Shown here: positions 47,300 through 55,075 of the stretch, one piece after another
How positions within the stretch are numbered: the stretch's first letter is position 1
How the letters are laid out: every line of letters starts with the position of its first letter
DNA from: Drouetiella sp036703255
Lineage (GTDB): Bacteria > Cyanobacteriota > Cyanobacteriia > Elainellales > Elainellaceae
Assembly (NCBI GenBank): GCA_036703255.1
Contig: DATNPL010000015.1
Span: forward strand, 12,660-76,659
Direction: 5' to 3'
Length of the DNA: 64,000 nucleotides
Notes under the pieces: generated by a model
What the model was told of the DNA's origin: nothing
Database searches by the model: none
Seen by the model: only the letters and a program-made list of their open reading frames with translations
Translations under genes and position numbers: made by a program

Positions 47300-47464
47300 T
47301 CAAATGCCCTGATCACTCGTCGGCACCCCCTTCTTCACCAGCCAATCTCGAATCGCCTCCTCCAACGCCGCAGCTTGTGTAATCTCCATCCGCGCACAAG
47401 CAACCTCAAAGGCAATCTTCAGGTCTTTGGGAAGCTTGCCCCGTACTTCTCTAGTTTCCGCCAT
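47300..47464 (-). CDS. Small ribbon-helix-helix (CopG/Arc-like) protein
   Basis: This 54-aa ORF reads MAETREVRGKLPKDLKIAFE with a helical tail AAALEEAIRDWLVKKG, the pattern of CopG/Arc-type DNA-binding dimers. It was found by reading the minus strand and is shorter than the usual ORF threshold. It lies 227 bp upstream of hsdR in the same direction and is divergent from the 47565 operon, so it may regulate either. Arc-like regulators are known in some type V-K elements. Confidence 0.6.
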   Translation of the reverse strand: MAETREVRGKLPKDLKIAFEVACARMEITQAAALEEAIRDWLVKKGVPTSDQGI

Positions 47465-47564
47465 ATGACCCTACCGCTCAATTCGGGCTTCATTTTCACA
47501 TGACAATTTAGAGAAAATTCAATATTCCTTAATGACATTTACGGCATAACGTCTTTACGTCATA

Positions 47565-47882
47565 ATGCAATTAGATTTCTATGCATTCGATTTACTGCTT
47601 ATGCTGCTCGATGATTTACCAAAAAGCTTTCTATCCACTGCTCCAGCTCCCAAATTCCAGATTGGCGATCAAGTCTGTTGGCATCCCCTACCGACTCAAG
47701 AGTTTGGCGTTGTCACTGGGCTAGAGTATGCACCCGCAGCGCACCTATTAGGCTGGAGCTGGAAGTATGTTGTCTGGCTCGACCCTCGCTCGCCGTCTCA
47801 TGAGTGGATACGCCAGGACTCTGCCTGGGAAGACGACTTAGCGCTATACAGCCCTGAACTTGAGATGGAGGAGCAGCCATGA
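47565..47882 (+). CDS. Small KOW/SH3-like protein, unknown function
   Basis: The 105-aa product has a beta-rich stretch KFQIGDQVCWHPLPTQEFG followed by VTGLEYAP, resembling a KOW/SH3-type barrel. It overlaps the next gene by ATGA, showing translational coupling. It is the first of four same-strand genes running to 49599. No known family is assigned. Confidence 0.6.
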   Translation: MQLDFYAFDLLLMLLDDLPKSFLSTAPAPKFQIGDQVCWHPLPTQEFGVVTGLEYAPAAHLLGWSWKYVVWLDPRSPSHEWIRQDSAWEDDLALYSPELEMEEQP

Positions 47883-48199
47883 GCCTGCGTGACTTCGGAC
47901 GACGGGAACTCACCTTGCTCAGGCTCTACATCGACTGCCAGCTCGCCATGTCTCCCCAAGACTTCTATGCCAAGTACAACGTCAGCCACAGCACGATCGC
48001 CAAAATTGCAGGCTGCTCGGTGCCCACGGTCGATCGCTGGTTCTCCACGGGCAGAAGCCGTCGCGCTCCTTCCCCCATCCACCTCAGGCGGCTGGCAGAA
48101 ATGGACATCCTGCTGGAATCTTTCGAGCAAATTCCCGCTCCTCTGCGGCAGCGCCTTTGCCCACCCCAGCACTTAGACAACCAAAACCTATCACCGTGA
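47879..48199 (+). CDS. Small helix-turn-helix protein
   Basis: The 106-aa protein contains a likely helix-turn-helix (YNVSHSTIAKIAGCSVPTVDRW), followed by a basic linker. It could be a DNA-binding regulator of the operon or a component of it. Its function is unknown. Confidence 0.55.
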   Translation: MSLRDFGRRELTLLRLYIDCQLAMSPQDFYAKYNVSHSTIAKIAGCSVPTVDRWFSTGRSRRAPSPIHLRRLAEMDILLESFEQIPAPLRQRLCPPQHLDNQNLSP

Positions 48200-48271
48200 T
48201 AGTACTTCTGTGTTAGGCAACCGATCTAGCTCTAGGGTTAAGAGCAGTTCACCCCTATCCTGCCTCTACTG

Positions 48272-48928
48272 ATGATCGAAGTCCACCTCGAACGCAGAAC
48301 CATCCAGCTCTCGCCGCTTGAACAGTCTCTTGCCAAAGCGGCGGCTAGTCGCCATGCCATGCGCCTCCAGCTCCAAGGTCAACTGTCGCACCAGCTCTCT
48401 AGCGCCTACAATCCCCTGCCGATGCTGCCGATTCACCCCCATACCCTCCAGTGGATGACAACTAAGTACAGTGAGCAGCTTGTGTTTCTCCCCCTGGAAG
48501 AGATGCACCAATTCTTTAACTACGCCAGCGGCATCTGCTTAGACCCTGGACATCCTCCCCTCTTCTACAGCAGAACTCAATCCCAAAGCATCTCGCCCAA
48601 CAAGTCAGCTATCGCAGCGATCGGTGAAGGGATTGCTGGATTCTTGATCCAACGGCTCTACCACTGCCGCAAACTCGCACGTCCGATTGGGGATTTCCCC
48701 GATCTCGTCATGCTGGGCAGCAACACCATCTATTTAGTGGAAGCTAAGGCAACCACGGGATCTCTAGGGGACATGCAGCGGATCGTCAACGAGGAGTTCT
48801 TTCGGTTGGCGGCTTATGTGGCGGCTTGCATAGAGTTGGACAGCCGCCCGGTTGTAGGCTTGCTGGTAGGGACAGTGCTGGTAGGTGAATCGAAGTATCA
48901 CGCTTATCTGACGGAGGTGCGGGTATGA
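48272..48928 (+). CDS. PD-(D/E)xK nuclease-like protein
   Basis: The 218-aa protein has the pattern D144-x12-E157-A-K159 in DFPDLVMLGSNTIYLVEAK, with an upstream glutamate (E119 in GEG). This fits the PD-(D/E)xK nuclease fold, as in restriction and CRISPR-associated enzymes. It overlaps the next gene by 4 bp (ATGA). Nuclease activity is predicted from the motif, not shown. Confidence 0.6.
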   Translation: MIEVHLERRTIQLSPLEQSLAKAAASRHAMRLQLQGQLSHQLSSAYNPLPMLPIHPHTLQWMTTKYSEQLVFLPLEEMHQFFNYASGICLDPGHPPLFYSRTQSQSISPNKSAIAAIGEGIAGFLIQRLYHCRKLARPIGDFPDLVMLGSNTIYLVEAKATTGSLGDMQRIVNEEFFRLAAYVAACIELDSRPVVGLLVGTVLVGESKYHAYLTEVRV

Positions 48929-49599
48929 AAGCGGTTGTCCAGGCGCAAGATGAGTTTGTCTTGACCCAACTGGTGGAGCTGATTTGCCAGTTGGACGATC
49001 GCACAGAGTCAAGCTACAGCCAAATGATTGAGTTTGGTTTGCAGGAGCTGGTGCGGCAGTCGATGCGATCTCTCGCAGTCCGTCCTGACTACGGGGGCAA
49101 GCAGCCTATCCTGGCGCAGGCCATCCAACAAGTGCAGCAGCAGATCCAGGAACGCTTGAGCGATCGACCCGGATTCTCTTTATCTGCCTACACTGAGGGC
49201 TTGCACCACTGCCTCAAGTATCCCGCCAAGGAGATCGCTGAACTGGCAGCAAGACGACAGCAGTTGCCGCAGCAGGAGCGGGTTAACCAGCGAGCAGTAG
49301 TTCGCACGGATGCGGGAGTAGCAGTCGCCATCATCCGAGTAGGGCGAGAGGAGGCGATCGAAGCCCTGATTGCGTTGCCTGAGAGCAGTGAGTGCGAGGT
49401 GAGCGTAAATCAGCTTCCCCAGTTTTATGAGGTGGAAGGGGAGTGGTTTCCGCTCCAGGTCAGGGTTGAGGAGTTGTCCTTTGTCATTGACGATGATGGG
49501 CGCATCTCTACTTACACCCACAACTTTCCTACCCCTCTCTTAGAGCAGGCACAGCAGGCGATTGTCCAGTTGGCAGGGCAGCTCTACAAACGAACTTAG
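48925..49599 (+). CDS. Uncharacterised protein, partner of nuclease-like gene
   Basis: The 224-aa protein begins MKAVVQAQDEFVLTQLVELI and shows no catalytic motif I recognise. The C-terminal half contains beta-strand-like segments around FYEVEGEWFPLQVRVEELS. The 4-bp overlap with the PD-(D/E)xK gene strongly suggests a joint function. Confidence 0.55.
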   Translation: MKAVVQAQDEFVLTQLVELICQLDDRTESSYSQMIEFGLQELVRQSMRSLAVRPDYGGKQPILAQAIQQVQQQIQERLSDRPGFSLSAYTEGLHHCLKYPAKEIAELAARRQQLPQQERVNQRAVVRTDAGVAVAIIRVGREEAIEALIALPESSECEVSVNQLPQFYEVEGEWFPLQVRVEELSFVIDDDGRISTYTHNFPTPLLEQAQQAIVQLAGQLYKRT

Positions 49600-49922
49600 G
49601 TAAGACATCAGCACAGATGACAGCAGCGTGACAAATCAACGGGAATGCGAACTTGGTAGTGGTAAAGACCGGAATGGTGTGGCGCTTTCTCAAGCTGCAA
49701 GGAAAGACAGTGACGATTGATTTCGATGCCTTGCCTACCCGCTGTTTCCGCTGGAGCAGCTCCTTTCTTTATTCACGCTGATAGTTCAATAGAAGTTTTG
49801 GTCAGAGAGCCACGACTTGAGAAAGCACCGTACAGGGAGATGAAGTAGCTATTATGCTTTTAAAAAGTAGGAACCTGTCCAGCCGCGCTGACTTACACTG
49901 CCAAAGTCATAGGTATTTCCTC
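49600..49922. other. Region upstream of cas12k with a decayed ORF fragment
   Basis: A short frame from 49675 encodes about 35 residues (MVWRFLKLQGKTVTIDFDAL) and is closed upstream by a stop. It looks like a gene remnant. The cas12k promoter must lie here. An intact regulator gene, often adjacent to cas12k in related elements, is not seen. Confidence 0.4.
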
Positions 49923-51848
49923 ATGGGCTTCATTACCATTCAATGCCGCCTCGTTGCCAGCAAAGCTGTCCGACTACTGCTCTGGTACTTGATGGCAAGC
50001 AAAAATACTCCTCTTGTGAATGAACTGCTGAAGCAGGCGAGTCAGCATGACGACTTTGAAACCTGGCAGCGCAAAGGTACAGTGCCAGAAAAATCAGTAC
50101 AGAATCTATGTAAGCTGCTCAAGACGCATCCTGATTTCGCAGGACAGCCAGGGCGTTTTTACACCTCAGCCAGCTTAATGGTGATATACATCTACCAATC
50201 CTGGCTGGCATTGCAGCAGAAACGTCGTCAGCGCCTAGATGGAAAGCAACGCTGGCTCAGTGTGGTCAAGAGTGATATTGAGCTAGTCAGGATTAGCAAC
50301 TGTAGCCTCCAGACAATTCAGGACAAAGCCAGGGAAATTCTGGCGCAACATAACGCGCAAATCGGTGTAGACCCAGACCAAACGAAGCAGAAAAGTAAGA
50401 AGAAACAGCCATTGGAAGCAAATGGCAACTTAAGAAGATCACTGTTTCAGGCGTATGAGACGACGGAGGATGTCCTAAGCCAATGTGCGATCGTCTATTT
50501 GCTTAAAAACGAATGCCAAGTGCGAGAACAGGAGGAAAACCCGGAAGCATTTGCCCAACGGATTCATCGCAAGCAGAAAGAGATCGAACGGCTCGAAGCG
50601 CAACTAAAGAGTCGATTGCCTAAAGGAAGAGATTTGACAGGAGAGGAATTTTTGCAGACGCTATCGACTGCAACTGGTAGAGTTCCAGCTGATGACATTG
50701 AGCAGATGCTTTGGCAGGCAAAGCTATTGGCGAAACCTGCAACGCTACCCTATCCCATTATTTTCGGTAGCCAAACTGATTTACGCTGGTCAATTAATAA
50801 AAAAGGACGGATTTGTGTTTCCTTTAACGGGCTGGATAAAGCTATTCCTGAACTTAAAGAGAATCCACTGCAAATCTACTGCGACCAGCGCCAGCTTCCT
50901 CTATTTCAGAGATTTCTAGAGGATTGGCAAGCGTATCAGACTAACAAAAATACCTACCCGTCCGGGCTGTCTCTGCTGAAGACGGGGATGCTGAGCTGGC
51001 AGGAAGGTACAGAAAAGGGCGAACCCTGGCAGGCGAACCACCTCACCTTGCACTGCACCATCAACACCCGCTGCTTAACCGTAGAAGGAACCGAGCAGTT
51101 GCGGCAGGACGGAATCATCCGTCTCCGCAAGCAACTGGCAGAGGGCAAGAAATCAGAAGAGTTAACAGAGAACCAGCAAGATTTCATCAAACGCCAAAAA
51201 TCTACCTTGACTCGCTTAGAGAACTTTTCTCAACTTCCCAAAAAGTCTCTTTATCAAGGACAGCCTGACATTTTAGTAGGAGTGAGTATTGGACTGGCTC
51301 ATCCAATAACAATTTCTGTGGTCAACGCTAGAACAGGTGACGTTCTTACTTATCGCAGTACTTCCCAACTGTTAGGTGATAACTATCGATTACTGAATCG
51401 TCAACGACAGCAACAGCAACGAAATACTTTGAAACGGCACAAGAACCAGGTGAAGGGATACACGCATCAGCCCTCGGAATCTGAACTTGGGCAGTATGTC
51501 GATCGCCTACTGGCAGAATCTGTTATCGAAGTAGCCCAAAAATTCCAAGCCAGTTGCATTGTTCTGCCGCATACCAACAATCTACGCGAGCATTTGGCGG
51601 CTGAAATCAAGGCAAAAGCCGAACGAAAGTCAGATTTGGTAGAAGTACAAGACAAATATGCCAAACAATATCGGATCAATATCCATCGCTGGAGCTACGA
51701 TCGGCTCCTGTCTACAATTGGTGCTAAGGCAGACAAAATGGGGCTTGCGATCGAAACAACTGCTCAACCCCATCAGGGAAGTCCACAGGAAAAAGCAAGA
51801 GACATAGCGGTTGCTGCCTATAATTTTCGGCAAGTTGCCTTAAACTGA
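49923..51848 (+). CDS. cas12k: Cas12k, RNA-guided target-binding protein (nuclease-inactive)
   Basis: Cas12k uses tracrRNA:crRNA to mark the insertion site and recruits TniQ and TnsC. From the chosen start the protein is 641 aa, beginning MGFITIQCRLVASK, the expected N-terminus. A longer frame from 49854 adds 23 unrelated residues. The core matches the family along its whole length (PLVNELL, FAGQPGRFYTSA, PKGRDLTGEEFLQTL, KGEPW, QLLGDNYRLLNRQR, YAKQYRINIHRWSYDRL). The RuvC I position reads ILVGVSIG instead of a GxDxG-type motif, so it lacks the catalytic aspartate, as in all known Cas12k proteins. Confidence 0.95.
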   Translation: MGFITIQCRLVASKAVRLLLWYLMASKNTPLVNELLKQASQHDDFETWQRKGTVPEKSVQNLCKLLKTHPDFAGQPGRFYTSASLMVIYIYQSWLALQQKRRQRLDGKQRWLSVVKSDIELVRISNCSLQTIQDKAREILAQHNAQIGVDPDQTKQKSKKKQPLEANGNLRRSLFQAYETTEDVLSQCAIVYLLKNECQVREQEENPEAFAQRIHRKQKEIERLEAQLKSRLPKGRDLTGEEFLQTLSTATGRVPADDIEQMLWQAKLLAKPATLPYPIIFGSQTDLRWSINKKGRICVSFNGLDKAIPELKENPLQIYCDQRQLPLFQRFLEDWQAYQTNKNTYPSGLSLLKTGMLSWQEGTEKGEPWQANHLTLHCTINTRCLTVEGTEQLRQDGIIRLRKQLAEGKKSEELTENQQDFIKRQKSTLTRLENFSQLPKKSLYQGQPDILVGVSIGLAHPITISVVNARTGDVLTYRSTSQLLGDNYRLLNRQRQQQQRNTLKRHKNQVKGYTHQPSESELGQYVDRLLAESVIEVAQKFQASCIVLPHTNNLREHLAAEIKAKAERKSDLVEVQDKYAKQYRINIHRWSYDRLLSTIGAKADKMGLAIETTAQPHQGSPQEKARDIAVAAYNFRQVALN

Positions 51849-51885
51849 GAAGTTTCAATAGTACGACTGAACCTGGATAAGTTAA

Positions 51886-52198
51886 TATATTGACTAACAG
51901 CGCCGCAGTTCATGCTCCTTGAGCCGCTGAACTGTGAAAAATGAGGGGTCAGTTTGGTCGTTGTGAGACGATCGTGCTTTCCGCCCCTAAGTAGCTGCCC
52001 GGTCACTGACTGCCATCTTGGTCGTTGTTCGATTATGAACAACTGATGGGGATGGGAAGTTGCGTGGATGAGTTGCTCTTCCAATGTAACGCAGGTGCGC
52101 GCCCAGCAGAAGTGATCCCAGCCTTCAGCAATGAAGGTACAGCCTGGTTCTGTAGTGGCAGCTACTGATTGTCTCCGAGCAAGGAGGAGTCCTCCAAT
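51886..52198 (+). ncRNA. Type V-K tracrRNA
   Basis: Directly after cas12k the sequence follows the known tracrRNA of these elements: GCGCCGCAGTTCATGCT, then TGAGGGGTCAGTTT, GTAGCTGCCCGG, CCAGCAGAAG and TGTAGTGGCAGCTACTGA. The anti-repeat is AGTCCTCCAAT (52188-52198), close to the 3' end. Ends are inferred from homology; the 5' end is near 51886. Confidence 0.88.
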
Positions 52199-52199
52199 A

Positions 52200-52251
52200 C
52201 TTTTTGGCAAACCGAAGCTAGGGCAAAATTCCTGGGGGTTTTGCCAAAAAC
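52200..52251 (+). terminator. Candidate hairpin after tracrRNA
   Basis: CTTTTTGGCAAA near 52200 is complementary to TTTGCCAAAAA near 52241. The pairing is about 11 bp and could end the tracrRNA or separate it from the array. Boundaries are approximate. Confidence 0.45.
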
Positions 52252-52404
52252 CTTGAAACTCTTCTACCGTCTGCGCTTCAAAGGTTTTATTATCCTGGCT
52301 CAACCGTCGTTCTTGCAAGTAAGTACTGCTTATTGCAAAAGGCGATCGAGCTTTGACAATTTCTTGCTGGAAGAGCAGACGCTATAAGGGTTTCAGCGCT
52401 GAGG

Positions 52405-52585
52405 GTCGCAATCTGCCTCTCAGAGATGGGTGGGCTGAAAGCTCTCTAAGCCTCATCAGATGGATGCTATAGCGGCGTCGCAATCTGCCTCTCAGAGATG
52501 GGTGGGCTGAAAGATGGTAGGCTTCCAGTCCTCGCTTTTCAGAGGTTGGTCGCAATCTGCCTCTCAGAGATGGGTGGGCTGAAAG
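52405..52585 (+). CRISPR. Type V-K CRISPR array: three 37-nt repeats, two full 35-nt spacers
   Basis: Identical repeats starting GTCGCAATCTGCC and ending GGGCTGAAAG lie at 52405-52441, 52477-52513 and 52549-52585. The spacers are 52442-52476 and 52514-52548. A possible third spacer, 52586-52617, leads into a degenerate repeat. The GGGCTGAAAG end resembles the GGTTGAAAG repeat ends of this subtype. Spacer targets are not identifiable here. Confidence 0.95.
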
Positions 52586-52617
52586 CTCAGCGACTCTCAA
52601 GCAGTACGAATTAAAAA

Positions 52618-52654
52618 GGCAATCCCAAACTTTTTAAAATTGGAGGATTGAAAG
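52618..52654 (+). repeat. Degenerate CRISPR repeat of the homing guide
   Basis: The segment keeps GCAATC at its start and AT.G.GG..TGAAAG at its end, but diverges elsewhere. Positions 52639-52649 (ATTGGAGGATT) pair completely with the tracrRNA anti-repeat, allowing one G-U. Confidence 0.85.
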
Positions 52655-52671
52655 GAGCGCCTGCCTTACAA
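52655..52671 (+). CRISPR. Delocalised homing spacer targeting tRNA-Val
   Basis: GAGCGCCTGCCTTACAA is a perfect 17-nt match to the anticodon region of the adjacent tRNA-Val (minus strand 52880-52864). The target is preceded by GGTA, which satisfies the GTN-type PAM of Cas12k. Confidence 0.93.
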
Positions 52672-52693
52672 TCCATATGTGTAGGAAGCAGAT

Positions 52694-52825
52694 GCGACAT
52701 CAATTTGCGAATTGAACGAATATCTTAAAAAGCGACATCAATTCGCAAAACTATGTAATTTTGTTCAGAAAACGTCAAGAGCGACATTAATGTGCGAAGA
52801 GCGACATCTAACGTGCGAACGTACA
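52694..52825 (-). repeat. CRISPR-side transposon end with four inverted TnsB-type sites
   Basis: Four sites in inverse orientation to the left end follow GCGACAT(C/T)...TGCGAA: 52694-52711, 52732-52748, 52781-52798 and 52801-52819. The terminus is GTGCGAACGTACA at 52813-52825. Confidence 0.88.
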
Positions 52826-52828
52826 CTA

Positions 52829-52830
<2 letters not shown>
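52826..52830. repeat. CAST target-site duplication, right copy
   Basis: CTATG matches 32210-32214 and overlaps the last two bases of the tRNA-Val gene (52829-52830). Confidence 0.92.
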
Positions 52831-52901
<71 letters not shown>

Positions 52902-53008
52902 ATGCTTAAGGTCAGCTTTGTGCATCAAGTGCACCGATAGACATCATAGCAGACAGATCACAACTTGATAAGATCTGTTCAGAAATAAATTTATACGGAT
53001 TCCTCTCC

Positions 53009-53536
53009 ATGCCCTCGGGTAAAACCCACGATCGCATTACCCTATGGGCTTTGCCTGTAGTTGCAGGTTTGACTTTGGCCGCAACTCGGCAAAGCATGGC
53101 AACCCTGATGATTTGTGCTGGGTTCCTGTTCGGTGGGCTAATGCTGGGGCCTGACCTCGATATTCATTCCATTCAATACAAGCGCTGGGGCTGGCTGCGC
53201 TGGATTTGGCTACCCTATCGCGGCAGCATGAAGCATCGATCGCCTTGGTCACATGCTCCTATCACCGGAACCACGGTGCGGGTGATTTATCTGCTGGCAT
53301 GGTTAGGGTTTGCAGGGTTTGCGAGCTTAGCATTAGCCAACGAATTCTGGCAGTTGGGTTGGACTTGGGATGAGATTGGTCGGGTGATTCAGCGATCGCT
53401 CTGGCAAAACCGCCTTGAGGCGATCGCCTTTGTGATTGGTTTGGAGCTGGGAGCTTTTAGCCATTACACGGCTGACTGGCTTGTGTCTTCCCATAAGCGA
53501 AAAAAAAAGAAGCGGGCAAAGAAAAGAGGGAGGTAA
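53009..53536 (+). CDS. DUF2227-like metal-binding membrane protein
   Basis: The 175-aa protein begins MPSGKTHDRITLWALPVVAG. It has a His/Asp pattern (GKTHDR, GPDLDIHS, KHRSPWSHAP) and several hydrophobic segments, typical of DUF2227 putative metal-binding proteins of cyanobacteria. The function is unknown. Confidence 0.75.
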   Translation: MPSGKTHDRITLWALPVVAGLTLAATRQSMATLMICAGFLFGGLMLGPDLDIHSIQYKRWGWLRWIWLPYRGSMKHRSPWSHAPITGTTVRVIYLLAWLGFAGFASLALANEFWQLGWTWDEIGRVIQRSLWQNRLEAIAFVIGLELGAFSHYTADWLVSSHKRKKKKRAKKRGR

Positions 53537-53598
53537 ATGGGGTGCCTTAAGATAAATGAAAAGTTTCCCTCAACCGCTTACCCCTTAACCGCTTACCC

Positions 53599-54435
53599 AT
53601 GATGACCCCACCGCACCCGCCCACTCGTCAGCCTACCCTTGAGGCGCTCCAGCGTTTGATTGAAGTAGTGGCAACGTTGCGATCGCCCGATGGTGGCTGT
53701 CCCTGGGATTTGGCACAGACGCCCGAAACGCTGATGCCCTATGTCTTAGAAGAAGCTTACGAGGTCGTGGACGCCATTCGGCAGGGCGAACCCGAAGCGA
53801 TCGCCGATGAATTGGGTGATTTGTTGCTGCAAGTGGTGCTCCAGGCGCAAATTGCCAGTGAAGCTGCACAGTTTGATTTGGCAACCGTGGCGGACAATAT
53901 TGCCGAAAAGTTAATTCGACGGCACCCCCATGTCTTTGGCGAGGTTACGGTGAGTAGTGTCACCGAAGTTCACCAAAACTGGGAGCAAATTAAAGCAGCC
54001 GAAGAAGCAGCCAAATCTCAGGTGCAGTTCCTTAGTCCCCGCCTGAGCCGCTATGGGCGATCGCTGCCTCCGATTACAGCAGCGCTCAAGATTTCGCAAA
54101 AAGCGGCAGCCGTTGGGTTTGAGTGGGAAACCGTGGAAGGCGTATGGGAAAAGTTCCAAGAAGAGCTAGATGAGCTTAAGCAGGCGATCGACGAGGATAC
54201 CCAAGCGCGACAGCAAGAAGAGCTGGGAGACTTGCTGTTTACGATCGTCAATTTGGCACGCTGGTATGGGCTTGACCCAGATGCCGCCCTCCAGGGAACC
54301 AACCAGCGATTCATTCAGCGGTTTAGCCAGGTAGAAGCCATGAGTGAAGGGCGATCGCTCTCTGATTACAGCCTAGAAGAATTGGAACTGTTTTGGCAGC
54401 AGGCCAAAGCCAAGCTGGGGAAAAGACAAGAATGA
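53599..54435 (+). CDS. mazG: Nucleoside triphosphate pyrophosphohydrolase MazG
   Basis: MazG hydrolyses NTPs to NMP and PPi, clearing aberrant nucleotides. The 278-aa protein has two MazG domains: PDGGCPWDLAQTPETLMPYVLEEAYEVVDAI, with the EExxE-type metal site and ADELGDLLLQV, and a second copy near residues 180-235 with QQEELGDLLFTIVNLARW. Length is typical. It is in the same orientation as the next two genes. Confidence 0.93.
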   Translation: MMTPPHPPTRQPTLEALQRLIEVVATLRSPDGGCPWDLAQTPETLMPYVLEEAYEVVDAIRQGEPEAIADELGDLLLQVVLQAQIASEAAQFDLATVADNIAEKLIRRHPHVFGEVTVSSVTEVHQNWEQIKAAEEAAKSQVQFLSPRLSRYGRSLPPITAALKISQKAAAVGFEWETVEGVWEKFQEELDELKQAIDEDTQARQQEELGDLLFTIVNLARWYGLDPDAALQGTNQRFIQRFSQVEAMSEGRSLSDYSLEELELFWQQAKAKLGKRQE

Positions 54436-54506
54436 GCGCTAGGGGCGATCGGGGTGTCCCCCAAACCAGTAAAATCTTAGTCTGAGCGGTTTTAGGATGT
54501 CTGAAG

Positions 54507-55049
54507 ATGCTGAAGCGAATTGCAGTTGTGCTGCTGGTTGTATTGAGTTTGAGTCTGCAAAGCTGCACTGCAACAGTAGCAGGAGCCGGACTTAAGAGCT
54601 ACGTTGAAAGCTACAAAGGCTATGAGTTTCTCTATCCCAATGGCTGGGTGCCTGTTAAGGTAAGCGATGCAGATTTGGTACTGCATGACATCATTGAAGA
54701 AACCGAAAACGCCAGCGTTATTATTAGCGATGTGCCAGATGGCAAGACCTTAGAAGAGTTGGGCACCCCCAGCGAAGTGGGCTACAGGCTGTCGAAGAAT
54801 GCGATCGCTCCTCCAGGCTCCAATCGCACCGCCGAACTGGTAGATGCCAAAGCACGTCAGATTGGTGATCAAACCTACTACCTGCTGGAATATGCTGTGC
54901 AGTTGCCAACCCAAGCCCGTCACAACCTGGCTAGCGTGGTCGTGCGGCGAGGACAGCTTTTCACCTATAACCTTTCAACCACCGAAAAGCGCTGGGAAAA
55001 AGCACAGGACAAGTTCCGTCAGTCTGTCAATTCCTTCTCGGTTTATTAG
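54507..55049 (+). CDS. PsbP-like lipoprotein (CyanoP type)
   Basis: The 180-aa protein has a lipoprotein signal peptide with lipobox LQSC (cysteine near residue 20). A PsbP domain follows with YKGYEFLYPNGWVPVKV and the typical closing FRQSVNSFSVY. CyanoP binds photosystem II at the lumenal thylakoid side and helps its assembly. Confidence 0.88.
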   Translation: MLKRIAVVLLVVLSLSLQSCTATVAGAGLKSYVESYKGYEFLYPNGWVPVKVSDADLVLHDIIEETENASVIISDVPDGKTLEELGTPSEVGYRLSKNAIAPPGSNRTAELVDAKARQIGDQTYYLLEYAVQLPTQARHNLASVVVRRGQLFTYNLSTTEKRWEKAQDKFRQSVNSFSVY

Positions 55050-55075
55050 GGTTTCTTTAACGGAGTGACGTTCAA

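Larger units (their letters stand above)
32215..52825. mobile_element. Complete type V-K CRISPR-associated transposon (CAST), 20.6 kb
   Basis: The element is bounded by the inverted repeat TGTACGTTCGCAC on the left and its complement GTGCGAACGTACA on the right, flanked by CTATG duplications. It encodes tnsB, tnsC, tniQ, cas12k, a tracrRNA, a CRISPR array and a homing spacer, with about 13 kb of cargo between tniQ and cas12k. There is no tnsA, as expected for type V-K, so replicative (cointegrate) products are expected from family knowledge. The right end lies 3 bp beyond the 3' end of a tRNA-Val gene. All core parts look intact, so the element may be active. Confidence 0.95.

Noticed and set aside
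47237..47503. An 88-aa plus-strand frame
   Set aside because: It overlaps the ribbon-helix-helix gene on the other strand and has an unlikely composition (HRHPLLHQPISNRLLQRRSL).
49854..49922. An N-terminal extension of 23 residues for Cas12k
   Set aside because: The extension has no similarity to the family start, and MGFITIQ fits the known N-terminus MxxITIQ.
52353..52387. A promoter for the CRISPR array (TTGACA and CTATAA)
   Set aside because: TTGACA at 52353 is convincing, but the distance to CTATAA at 52382 is 23 bp, too long for a standard promoter.
52382..52600. A 72-aa minus-strand frame with LSAHPSLRGRLR repeats
   Set aside because: It is a translation of the CRISPR repeats and not a protein.
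52655..52671. A tRNA-like fragment as a remnant of a second tRNA gene
   Set aside because: Only 17 nt match and they directly follow a repeat-like sequence ending TGAAAG, as expected for a homing spacer. No further tRNA parts are present.
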